From an uncultured Lewinella sp. (lineage in GTDB: Bacteria > Bacteroidota > Bacteroidia > Chitinophagales > Saprospiraceae), in contig CAJXOS010000019.1 of NCBI GenBank assembly GCA_913057725.1, positions 1 to 63,889 of the forward strand: a stretch of 63,889 bases of DNA, written 5' to 3'. A program made the translations under genes and the position numbers. Under the pieces are notes generated by a model. The model was not told the origin of the DNA. It worked only from the letters and a program-made list of their open reading frames with translations, and did not search any database. Shown one piece after another: positions 7,162 through 15,364 of the stretch. Within the stretch, counting starts at the first letter, position 1. Each line of letters begins with the position of its first letter.

Positions 7162-10100
7162 CTATGGGTCTGCCTTCCGTGGCACGCGATCAGTCAAGAT
7201 CTGTACACCCAGGGCACGGCCCTGTTCATTGATCTCGCCTAGTCGTTCCTCCAAAAGGGCATCCAGTGCGTCCAATTCTGTTTCCAATTCTGCTGAGACG
7301 GCCTCGTATACTTCCTCGGCCTGATCTGTTGGGCGGTAATCACCGCGCTGTTGATCAGCCAGTAGGAATGCCAAGCGGTTATTGATACGAATACCATAAT
7401 TGAGTGGATCCTGGTAGCTCTGGTTTTTGGTCATGTGAATGTTGTTTTCAATGACCGTCATATCCGTATTGAGCTGCTCGCAGAGCTCCAAAATGGTTTC
7501 GTAGGCCGGCTTGTCGGCTAGCTTGTTTTTGAAGTAATTGATATCCTCTCTGACGCTTCGAATATCGCGCATCGCCTGGTGTGCTTCACTTACTCGATCG
7601 CGCACTTTTAGCAGATATGCCAACTGCGCTTCGTAGTCTTCTTGCGTTGTTTCCAAACGCGGATCGGCTAGAATTTCGAAGATCGTTTCTGATGTTTCAT
7701 CATCTACCTTCAAGATCGCGCGATAGTTGCCCGGAGCAGCCTTGGGGCCCCGATTGGGCGAAGAGTACAGAATCATACCATCAAAGTCCAAAAAACCTGG
7801 ATATCGCATATCCCAAACGAAACGATTCTCATCCTCTCCTACTTTCAGTTTCTGCTTTTTCTCCTTGGCATCCGTAGCAAAGAGCTGGATGGTCTCTCCA
7901 TCCATATCTTGAATCTCTAGTGAAACCCGCTGGCCATCATAGTCCTTGATGAAGTAATTGAAGAGCACTCCATTGGGGTGGTTCTCTCCTGCTAGCCGGA
8001 CACCTGGATCCCCCCTACGGCTCCCCTGCGCCATGCGGTAGGCAGGCTTAGGCTCATAGAGGTGATGTGGTTCGCTAGCCACTGTTTTATCCAATTGTCG
8101 TATTGGCCCCAAGTCATCGATCATCCAGAAACTACGCCCGTGGGTAGCCGCAATCAAGCTTTCATCTCGGATGTGCAAATCACGGATAGCTGTAATAGGT
8201 AAGTTCAGCTGGAAAGGTTGCCAGTTGTCGCCATCATCGAAGGAAATGTACATACCCCATTCTGTGCCAGCATACAAAAGCCCTGGGCGTACAGGATCGG
8301 CGCGCAGGGCGCGGGTGTAGTGGTTTGGAGCAATGCCATCAACAATCTTAGTCCAGGTTTTACCGTAGTTGGTTGTCTTGTACAGGTAAGGCTGATAGTC
8401 TCCAAACTTATAGTGGGTAGCTGCCAGGTAAGCACCACCTTCCTGAAATGGATGTACATCAATGCAGTTCATCATATTCAAGCGAGGTGAATCCTTTGGC
8501 GTCACATCGGTCCAGGTTTTTCCATTATCTCGACTAACATGCACTAAGCCATCATCACTCCCTGTCCAGATCACTCCTGGTTCCAGGGTAGACTCTGCGA
8601 TAGCGAAGATGTTTGCGTAGAACTCAGCGCCGGTATTATCCTGGGTAATGGGGCCACCAGAAGACTTGATCGTCTCTGGGTCATTGCGCGTCAGATCAGG
8701 GCTAATTACCTCCCAGCTCTGACCCTCATTGGTAGTTACATGAACATAGTTAGAGGTAGCATATAGCCGGTTGGGGTCATTAGGGCTAAACATAACTGGG
8801 AAGTTCCAGTTGAAACGATACTTCATCACCTCTGCGCCCGATCCAGCTGGATTATCTGGATAAACATTTACCGAACGAGTTTGTCCAGTCCGGTGGTCCT
8901 TACGCATCATGTAGCCTTTGTAAGTACCGCCATACACGATATCGTTATTCTCTGGATCAGGTGCCAGGTGTGCACTTTCCCCTCCGGCAGAAGGCTCCCA
9001 ATCCCTTTCAGAAATAGAGGAACCGGCCGAACGATGAAGAATTCGGACAGTACTATTATCCTGCTGGGCACCATAGATGCGGAATGGAAAATGGTTATCC
9101 GTCGTCACCCGATAGAATTGGGAAGTGGGTTGGTTGTAGTAAGTAGTCCAGTTTTCGCCGGCATCAAAGCTTACTTGCGCACCACCATCATCGGCGATAG
9201 CCATCCGTTCATTATTGTGCGGATCAATCCAAAGATCGTGATGGTCTCCGTGAGGCGTTCGGATTCTTTCGAAAGTTTTACCGCCATCATTGGAGCGCCA
9301 GAAACCTACATTGAGCACATATACACGGTCTTCATTTTGTGTATCAGCGTAGATGCGGCTGTAGTACCAGGCACGCTGACGTAGGTTCCGGTTTGCACTG
9401 GTTTTAGTCCAGGTTTCGCCGGCGTCATCAGAGCGGAACACACCGCCTTCTTCCGCTTCAATAATTGCCCAAACCCGATCTGAGTTGAGCGGAGACACCG
9501 TAACACCGATAATACCAAGCACCCCTTTCGGCAATCCCGGGTTGTTGGTGATCTTAGTCCAGGTATCACCGCTATCCGTACTCTTCCAGAGGTGGCTGTC
9601 TGGCCCACCACTATCCATGCGATAACCGTTACGTTTAATCTGCCAGGTAGAGGCATACATAATCCTGGGATTGTTCGGATCAAAGGTGACATCCACAGAT
9701 CCTGCCTTGTCACTCACGTATAAAATCTTCTCCCAGCTTTCTCCACCATCTTCTGAGCGGTACAAGCCACGCTCCTCATTTGGAATCCAGAGATTACCCA
9801 TAGCCGCCACATAAACCACATCCGGGTTTGTAGGGTGTACGATGATGCGACCTATATGCTCCGTGCCTTTCAGCCCGATAGATGTCCAGCTTTCACCAGC
9901 ATCGGTCGAACGCCAGAGTCCGTTACCAGAAGATACATTACCTCGTACTGTCTGCTCCCCTTCTCCTACATAGATCACATTAGGGTCGCTTGGAGCTACT
10001 GCCACCGCACCAATGGAACCTCCAAAATATCCATCAGAAATACTAGACCAGCTATTACCGCCATCGATCGTTTTCCAGACACCTCCACCAGCGGTACCCA

Positions 10101-10293
10101 TGTAGTACAAATTGGGTTGGCCAATGACACCTTGAACGGTGCCAGCTCGTCCTCCTCGGAAGGGGCCGACTAGCCGCCATTCCATAGTATTGTAAAGGGA
10201 TTCATCGAAGCCTGTGGTAGAGTTGCTGTCTTGCGCTTGAACAATTGGCATGCATAACATAGCGGCAAGTAGGCCAAGTACTAGTCTTTTCAT
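7162..10293 (-). CDS. Sortilin-like (VPS10/BNR) secreted protein, copy 1
   Basis: A 1043-residue secreted protein. The signal peptide ends at about residue 20 (IVQAQ). Residues ~60-740 form a beta-propeller region with at least ten Asp-box/BNR motifs of the type S-x-D-x-G-x-x-W, for example WKTIDGGNSW, WRSTDAGESW and YRSEDGGESW. The C-terminal ~150 residues are helical. Proteins of this length and architecture are abundant in Saprospiria, often annotated as glycosyl hydrolase, sortilin or photosystem-stability-like, but no glycosidase activity is established by the motifs. A close relative of the same design is at 33419-36562. There is no T9SS sorting domain. The start is preceded by an A-rich AATAAACGCC block. 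Confidence 0.85.
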   Translation of the reverse strand: MKRLVLGLLAAMLCMPIVQAQDSNSTTGFDESLYNTMEWRLVGPFRGGRAGTVQGVIGQPNLYYMGTAGGGVWKTIDGGNSWSSISDGYFGGSIGAVAVAPSDPNVIYVGEGEQTVRGNVSSGNGLWRSTDAGESWTSIGLKGTEHIGRIIVHPTNPDVVYVAAMGNLWIPNEERGLYRSEDGGESWEKILYVSDKAGSVDVTFDPNNPRIMYASTWQIKRNGYRMDSGGPDSHLWKSTDSGDTWTKITNNPGLPKGVLGIIGVTVSPLNSDRVWAIIEAEEGGVFRSDDAGETWTKTSANRNLRQRAWYYSRIYADTQNEDRVYVLNVGFWRSNDGGKTFERIRTPHGDHHDLWIDPHNNERMAIADDGGAQVSFDAGENWTTYYNQPTSQFYRVTTDNHFPFRIYGAQQDNSTVRILHRSAGSSISERDWEPSAGGESAHLAPDPENNDIVYGGTYKGYMMRKDHRTGQTRSVNVYPDNPAGSGAEVMKYRFNWNFPVMFSPNDPNRLYATSNYVHVTTNEGQSWEVISPDLTRNDPETIKSSGGPITQDNTGAEFYANIFAIAESTLEPGVIWTGSDDGLVHVSRDNGKTWTDVTPKDSPRLNMMNCIDVHPFQEGGAYLAATHYKFGDYQPYLYKTTNYGKTWTKIVDGIAPNHYTRALRADPVRPGLLYAGTEWGMYISFDDGDNWQPFQLNLPITAIRDLHIRDESLIAATHGRSFWMIDDLGPIRQLDKTVASEPHHLYEPKPAYRMAQGSRRGDPGVRLAGENHPNGVLFNYFIKDYDGQRVSLEIQDMDGETIQLFATDAKEKKQKLKVGEDENRFVWDMRYPGFLDFDGMILYSSPNRGPKAAPGNYRAILKVDDETSETIFEILADPRLETTQEDYEAQLAYLLKVRDRVSEAHQAMRDIRSVREDINYFKNKLADKPAYETILELCEQLNTDMTVIENNIHMTKNQSYQDPLNYGIRINNRLAFLLADQQRGDYRPTDQAEEVYEAVSAELETELDALDALLEERLGEINEQGRALGVQILTDRVPRKADP

Positions 10294-10513
10294 CTTATGG
10301 GCGTTTATTGGTTTTGGTACCGTTCATGATTCACTATTGGTACCATGTATGCCCGTACAAGATGGTGAATTATTTTGAAGAGCAGGAACTGTAGCAACAG
10401 CAAGTGATACTATCTGCTCTGGATCAATAATTCTTTGCTTTGAAATGGGCGTGCATCGCACTTGGCCTAAGCCGCTCCAGATACACACCCATAATCATGT
10501 ATACTTTTTTTCC

Positions 10514-10892
10514 TTAAGCCAAAGCACTAGCCAGGCAAAACGCATTTGCAGCACCCAAAACCAGTTCGAAGATGAGGCCTGATACAATCTGCTTATTGGG
10601 CTTACCATCCACAGCGATACTAAACATACTCCCAAAGGCAAAACCAAGAAAAACAAGACAGCCAGCCGTATGAGATATCGTGCGGATCTCTGACATTAAG
10701 ATTCCGATGAGGAGGGTAATTCCACCTAGTAACATAACGGCGCTTACTCCTCTCATTTCATTGAGTAGATTGGTGTCCTGGTCCAACCTTATACCTGAGT
10801 TTTTTTTCGTAGGTACTGATTGGACTCAACAAACGCATTGTGCCTACAAAAGTCAAAAGAAGGCCGGACAAAGTGAGAATGATCGTTTCCAT
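10514..10892 (-). pseudogene. DUF4345-like membrane protein gene with a frameshift
   Basis: The downstream frame (10514-10786) encodes three membrane segments but lacks an ATG and begins in mid-domain (LDQDTNLLNEMRG). A second frame starts at ATG 10892 and gives METIILTLSGLLLTFVGTMR then LLSPISTYEK. The two frames meet at a run of eight A on the coding strand (10800-10807). Removing one A joins them into a single 125-residue protein with four membrane segments, matching DUF4345-like proteins in length and order. A -7-like TATGTTTG lies at 10921-10928. Either the gene is broken, the run length is a sequencing error, or slippage makes the full protein. The adjacent WYL regulator is a plausible controller. 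Confidence 0.7.
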
Positions 10893-10952
10893 ATTTACAT
10901 GCTTTAGTTTTGTTCTGCTGCAAACATAGCGGGGCCTTGTGACAGAGGTATG

Positions 10953-11657
10953 TCAGGGGTGTTTTTGAACGTACTCTTCGAAGTATTTTTTTAGTGTCAT
11001 GTCATGTGGTGGGAAGGTTTCGCTCAGGGGAATCAAGGATTCTATAAAGTCTATTCGGAACACTCGGAAGTCGTCTCGTAGGCGGCAAAAAGCAACCAGT
11101 AGGAAGTTACCGTTGATGCTATAGATTGCGAAGGGTTCCACCTCACGCGTTGTACTTTTATTCGCAGAAGAGTGGTATATAATCCGCAACACCTGGAAAT
11201 GAATGAGGGCAGATTGAATCTGCATGAGGTTGCTGCTCGTTTTCTCCCCCTTGTTGTTTCCGCCAAAGAAGACCCGATCTGCCAGCAGGTCGACATTCCC
11301 TTTTTGCGAGTAGCGCAGAATCGATTTGATCTTTTCAATGGCACTGGAAACGTTATCGCTCAAGGACTGGTCCTTGTTTTTAATAGCCAATTGCTCGATT
11401 GTAATAAGGGCATTGGCCTCATCTTCTGTGAAAAGTACGGGTGGGAGATGGTATCCCTCCATGATGGAATACCCCTTCCCTTCTTCCGTGACTATAGGGA
11501 TACCCGATTTCTCTAAGGTGCGAATATCACGGTAGATGGTACGGACACTCACACCGTGCTTTTCAGCCAAATAGGTAGCAGTAACAATACGCTTAGATTG
11601 CAGCTGCGTAATGATGGCCGTCAGTCTGGATAGCCTCGGTTTTTCCTTTTCCTCCAT
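10953..11657 (-). CDS. WYL-domain (YafY-type) transcriptional regulator
   Basis: A 234-residue regulator. The N-terminal DeoR/HTH_11 winged helix spans residues ~9-65 with the recognisable TYLAEKHGVSVRTIYRDIRT (helix-turn-helix) and the wing IPIVTEEGKGYSI. The C-terminal ligand-sensing WYL-type domain covers residues ~140-220, with RIIYHSS and EPFAIYSINGNFLLVAF. These proteins sense small molecules or nucleic-acid ligands. It is encoded directly upstream, in the same direction, of the frameshifted DUF4345-like gene, with only 60 nt between; that gene is its most likely target. Confidence 0.88.
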   Translation of the reverse strand: MEEKEKPRLSRLTAIITQLQSKRIVTATYLAEKHGVSVRTIYRDIRTLEKSGIPIVTEEGKGYSIMEGYHLPPVLFTEDEANALITIEQLAIKNKDQSLSDNVSSAIEKIKSILRYSQKGNVDLLADRVFFGGNNKGEKTSSNLMQIQSALIHFQVLRIIYHSSANKSTTREVEPFAIYSINGNFLLVAFCRLRDDFRVFRIDFIESLIPLSETFPPHDMTLKKYFEEYVQKHP

Positions 11658-11775
11658 TCGCTTGAGCTTAGTCTGTAGCTAAGGCTGTAGGATCAATAAT
11701 TACCATTTCATAATCCCTTAGTCAAAGATAGCAAGACCTACTCGATAGGGAATCCTCCTCAATACCGAAGGCCTC

Positions 11776-12921
11776 TTACAAGAGCGATTCAAACAAAGGC
11801 AAAAGCTCATTAATCAAGTTTGAGCCACTGCTGCCGTTGGTGAATATGATAATCCCGTTCTTCGTACCGAGAGAGCCAATAAACTTGGCACGATAAGAGT
11901 CGTTCGCACCGCCATGTTGAAAGCGAGTACCATTGGATCCTTCCTCTATCTCTGGGCCTAGTCCATAGTCACCAGGCTGGACGGGCGTCATCATATCTTT
12001 TACCAGGGCTTGAGATAAGTAGTCATGTTCTCCTTCATAAGCTTCCATTAACATGATGATCATCTGTGATAGATCCGTAGGTGTGGTCCATAGTCCAGAG
12101 GCAGCGGCTTCAGGCATACTTTGATAGCCTCTCGGTAATGCTACAGGGCGGCCACTTGAATTATGTGCTTTTGCAATATTGCCCACCTCACCGGGGAGCG
12201 GATTTTCGTAGCTACTTCTTTTCATCCCTAAAGCATCAAACAGCATGCTACCTGCCGCTTCATGAAAGCGCTTGCCCTGTTGGTCTTCAATAACCATTTG
12301 TGAAACGGTAGTCCCACCACCCGAATACCGAAACCGACTACCGACTGGAATATTGACGTACACCGGATTGTTCTTCGCGGGTCCTGATCCATTGAGAATT
12401 TGTACCGTATTGGGTAGCTTTTCATTCGGCAGAAAATCGGCAAACCCATGCACCGTGAGCCCGGCTGTGTGAGATAAAATGTGCCGGAGGGAAACCTCGC
12501 GTTCTCGGGTGTGATTGTTCTCCGGAACTTGCCAGGAGGTCAGGTAATTATTGACATCCTGGTCTATGTCCAGGATTCCCGCTTCGTGAAGTTTTAAGAT
12601 CATCACTGCAGTACCAACTTTGCTGATAGAGCCCACAGAAAAGAGCGTTTCAGGATCAACTTCTTCCTCAGCCCCCGCTTGGAGTACGCCATACCCCTTG
12701 GCCCATTCCAGTTCTCCATCTTTGATGACACCGAAGCTGATCCCCGGCACCCCATGATGCTCCATCCTGGAGGCAAGGCCGAACTCAGCCAGCATTTCTT
12801 CATAAGTATTCGTCTGCTGCTGTGGCGGCAAAGTATTGGCTAAAGGATCGGCAGGATAGCATAGAATGCCGATGGCCAAGCATAGGCTAATGCTCAGCGT
12901 GATAATCTGATACTTTTTCAT
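11776..12921 (-). CDS. Serine hydrolase, class C beta-lactamase/esterase fold
   Basis: A 381-residue exported protein with an N-terminal signal or membrane anchor (residues ~4-28). It has the three motifs of the beta-lactamase-related serine hydrolases: S98-I-S-K101 (SxxK nucleophile and base), Y199-S-G (the YxN position), and H336-G-G near the C-terminus in place of KTG. The family includes esterases, D-aminopeptidases and penicillin-binding-like proteins. Nothing in the sequence marks it as a resistance enzyme. It is a monocistronic gene. Confidence 0.88.
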   Translation of the reverse strand: MKKYQIITLSISLCLAIGILCYPADPLANTLPPQQQTNTYEEMLAEFGLASRMEHHGVPGISFGVIKDGELEWAKGYGVLQAGAEEEVDPETLFSVGSISKVGTAVMILKLHEAGILDIDQDVNNYLTSWQVPENNHTREREVSLRHILSHTAGLTVHGFADFLPNEKLPNTVQILNGSGPAKNNPVYVNIPVGSRFRYSGGGTTVSQMVIEDQQGKRFHEAAGSMLFDALGMKRSSYENPLPGEVGNIAKAHNSSGRPVALPRGYQSMPEAAASGLWTTPTDLSQMIIMLMEAYEGEHDYLSQALVKDMMTPVQPGDYGLGPEIEEGSNGTRFQHGGANDSYRAKFIGSLGTKNGIIIFTNGSSGSNLINELLPLFESLL

Positions 12922-13111
12922 TGGACGGGTGATTTGATTAATCTGGATACAAAACGTGACCGGTCATCAATGGGTGATGATCGATAGTCTAATTTACAAT
13001 GATCAAGCTTTGAATGCAAATGATTGGCAACCACATGCCATGAAGACTGAACAGCTTAAAACACTATCGTGAGGCTTAGAAATTATTAAGGCGGTTTGAT
13101 TATGGAGTAGA

Positions 13112-13591
13112 CTAATACACCCCATTGCCATTTCTAATTTTACCACCAGTTAGCAAATTGTAGGTACGCATGAAACCATCCATTGGTTGTAGTGCATCCC
13201 AATGCTCTGCTATTTGACCGTCCTGAATACGCCAGGTGTCGATGATGTTTAAGCCCTTGTGCTCATTGCCACGATGTTTAGCATTAATGGTAGCATGGGA
13301 ATGGAAGATGACATAATCACCATCTGCATAGACGTGCTTGACATCATAGGTGTAATCCGGATTTGATTTGGCGAAGTTCTTCACGTACTCAATCAATGCA
13401 GGTAGGCCATCAGGAATACTACGATTATGTTGCTTGTAGACTTGATTACTGAAGGTTTCGGTTACATAATCGAAGTTGTGATTGTTCATCAAGTTTTGCA
13501 CAAAATCAATGATCAGTTTGACGTTCTTCTGTTCCTGCTCCGACCAACTGTCCTTCTTGAGCGTATCAAAATCGATCTGAATAATATTCAT
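13112..13591 (-). CDS. SnoaL/NTF2-like protein
   Basis: A 159-residue protein of the SnoaL-like subset of the NTF2 fold: an N-terminal helical section, then FSNQVYKQHNRSIPDGLPAL, and the antiparallel sheet with DYVIFHSHATINAK and IDTWRIQDGQIAEHWDALQP. The conserved W/D-x-W-R-...-G-K/Q-I-x-E-H-W-D ending is characteristic. Members bind or isomerise small polyketide-like or aromatic molecules, but many are uncharacterised. It is divergently transcribed from the HxlR gene at 13691, and twin operators lie between, so HxlR regulation is very likely. Confidence 0.85.
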   Translation of the reverse strand: MNIIQIDFDTLKKDSWSEQEQKNVKLIIDFVQNLMNNHNFDYVTETFSNQVYKQHNRSIPDGLPALIEYVKNFAKSNPDYTYDVKHVYADGDYVIFHSHATINAKHRGNEHKGLNIIDTWRIQDGQIAEHWDALQPMDGFMRTYNLLTGGKIRNGNGVY

Positions 13592-13621
13592 TTTTCAACT
13601 TTTTAAGGGTAAAAACCATTA

Positions 13622-13675
13622 ACTTGCAAAAAGCAAGTGTTGCAAACTTACACTACTTACTTGCAAAATACAAGT
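13622..13675. promoter_or_regulatory. Twin HxlR operators around the SnoaL-like promoter
   Basis: Two copies of a 17-bp palindrome, ACTTG-N7-CAAGT, lie at 13622-13638 and 13659-13675, 37 bp centre to centre. Between them on the minus strand is TAAGTTTG (13643-13650), a match to the -7 consensus TAnnTTTG, and TTG at 13671-13673 gives a -33 element with a 20-bp spacer. The first operator would cover the start point and the second the -33 region. Binding by the HxlR protein encoded at 13691 is inferred. Confidence 0.75.
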
Positions 13676-13690
13676 GAATAAATAAAAAAT

Positions 13691-14080
13691 ATGAGATCAG
13701 ATTGCCCAATCAGTTACGCGTTAGACTTTTTTGGAGATAAATGGACCTTCCTCATCATCCGCGATCTTGCCTTCGAGGGCAAGAAATTCTATTCCGACTT
13801 CCTGAATTCGAAGGAAGGCATCGCGACCAATATCCTATCAGATCGCCTGAAGAAGCTGGAGCAAAATGGCGTGGTGGAAAAGAGCGTTTACGAGCAGCTC
13901 AAAACCAAGAAGGTGTATGCACTCACGGAAAAAGGGAGACAGTTGATACCCGTCTTGGTAGAGATGATTTTGTGGTCGGCCAAATACGATGATAGCCTTG
14001 CCATACCCGAGACCTTCCTTGAAAAAGCCAAAACGAACAAGGAAGCCTTGGTGACAACACTTATGGCCAGAATTGAATAG
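13691..14080 (+). CDS. HxlR-family transcriptional regulator
   Basis: A 129-residue MarR-like winged-helix regulator of the HxlR family. The diagnostic N-terminal C-P-I-S-Y-A-L-D-F-F-G-D-K-W-T-F-L-I-I-R-D is at residues 4-24, followed by the recognition helix region GIATNILSDRLKKLEQNGVV and the wing with Y-x-L-T-E-K-G (residues ~77-83). The single N-terminal cysteine (C5) is where redox-sensing members carry their switch. It is divergent from the SnoaL-like gene and has a twin palindrome upstream, so it is probably autoregulatory. Confidence 0.9.
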   Translation: MRSDCPISYALDFFGDKWTFLIIRDLAFEGKKFYSDFLNSKEGIATNILSDRLKKLEQNGVVEKSVYEQLKTKKVYALTEKGRQLIPVLVEMILWSAKYDDSLAIPETFLEKAKTNKEALVTTLMARIE

Positions 14081-14190
14081 GGACGATCAAGCTAATCCAG
14101 GGCAATCAGATTGCGCTAGGGAATCGTAAGATCCCGATTGGTCAGACCTACCGGAGTCGGATAAGTCACCTTCTGAGTGGTAGATGCCCC

Positions 14191-15129
14191 TTACTTCTTT
14201 ATGGTATGGACCACCTCCAGACCGTAAACGGGCCCATGATAGAGCTTCGGAACCACAACTTCTGCGATTTCCTGCATGGATTCAAGTGATACAGCATGTA
14301 TCTCATATTGTTCGTCTTGATGCTTAACCAACATGATGTATCGCATGAATACTTGATCAAGAGTAGCGTCCATTATCTTGACTCCCTTCATTCCTAACTT
14401 GCCAAGTTGCTTTACAACTGCATTATTGTCCAGGTCCACATGAAGTAGCTCATAGGATTCAGGGTTAGTAGTATCCTTAGCAACACCAAGTCCGTAAACG
14501 GAATGTGTTGCTTGATGATAAGTCCAGTGTGAAAGGTGAACATTTTTAACGGGTATAAACTGCAGCGTTTTTGTTGCCGGTTGGTAGGCAACAAATGTAT
14601 ATTCCCCGGCCCGTATACAACAGAACAAGAGGGCCTCCCTTTCTGCCATCCAAGTGGCGTTAGCAAGCGGTTTAATCTCGCTATTTGCAAGGGTGTACAG
14701 AATTTCCGTTCTCTTTTCTGTAAGGGATGTTCTTGCAATTGCAAAACCAGCATCCTCAAAGATGGAGATACTATAAATCCACTCGCTGGATTGATCCGCA
14801 GCGATGCTGACGATTTCTCCCAACTGGACAAAGACTTCATCTACATACTTTGATCCAACTAACTCAACCACACTTGTTTGGGACCTATATAGTTCCGTGC
14901 TGAGCGTCACAAAGCCCGTTTCATAGAGATAAGTCAATCTTGATTGATTGTGATCTAAAGTCCGAAGGGCTTTCCCGGCTTCATTTCCGATCACTGGTGG
15001 CGCTACACCTACTAACTCATGCTGATGAAAATCCCGGCGCGTATGAGTGATATAGGCTTGATGTGTGTCTGCATTAGCATTCAGGACTATCCACAACGAT
15101 GGCTTCACCTGTTCTTCGACCTCTTTCAT
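14191..15129 (-). CDS. Protein of unknown function, possible beta-propeller
   Basis: A 312-residue protein. A longer frame begins at 15219, but it overlaps the 58-residue gene at 15143-15319; the start MKEVEEQVKPSLW at 15129 leaves a 13-nt gap and is preferred. There is no signal peptide. The body is rich in beta-strands in a repeating pattern (for example EWIYSISIFEDAGFAIA, EALLFCCIRAGEYTFVAYQ, QVFMRYIMLVKHQDEQYEI), which suggests a propeller-like fold, but no repeat family is identifiable. Function unknown; probably co-transcribed with the small membrane protein upstream. Confidence 0.6.
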   Translation of the reverse strand: MKEVEEQVKPSLWIVLNANADTHQAYITHTRRDFHQHELVGVAPPVIGNEAGKALRTLDHNQSRLTYLYETGFVTLSTELYRSQTSVVELVGSKYVDEVFVQLGEIVSIAADQSSEWIYSISIFEDAGFAIARTSLTEKRTEILYTLANSEIKPLANATWMAEREALLFCCIRAGEYTFVAYQPATKTLQFIPVKNVHLSHWTYHQATHSVYGLGVAKDTTNPESYELLHVDLDNNAVVKQLGKLGMKGVKIMDATLDQVFMRYIMLVKHQDEQYEIHAVSLESMQEIAEVVVPKLYHGPVYGLEVVHTIKK

Positions 15130-15142
15130 AAATAGAGCGTTT

Positions 15143-15319
15143 TTAGTCCTTGTTTGTTTGCATATCCTGGTATCCCTTGTAGGCAATACCCGCACTGGCG
15201 ATAGAACCGAAAAGGCCAATAAACCAGCTATCCGTAAATAGCAAAATGATACCAGCGATAAGGCCTAAGACTCCGATGACCAGCGCGAGATTAGCTGACT
15301 GCTTGTTTGATTCACTCAT
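15143..15319 (-). CDS. 58-residue membrane protein
   Basis: A short ORF with an ATG start at 15319, translating to a polar N-terminus (MSESNKQSANLA), two adjacent hydrophobic segments (ALVIGVLGLIAGIILLF at about residues 12-28 and WFIGLFGSIASAGIAY at 32-47) and the polar tail KGYQDMQTNKD. It ends 13 nt before the start of the next gene, which supports co-transcription. The composition is membrane-like and the frame fits the gap exactly, so it is likely real. Unknown function. Confidence 0.6.
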   Translation of the reverse strand: MSESNKQSANLALVIGVLGLIAGIILLFTDSWFIGLFGSIASAGIAYKGYQDMQTNKD

Positions 15320-15364
15320 GATTAAAGAATTACAAATTTTCGATTACATATCTCAATAGCATTC

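Noticed and set aside
11776..12921. Annotation as a beta-lactamase
   Set aside because: SxxK and Y-S-G motifs show the fold, but the third motif is H-G-G rather than K-T-G; esterase-like activity is as likely.
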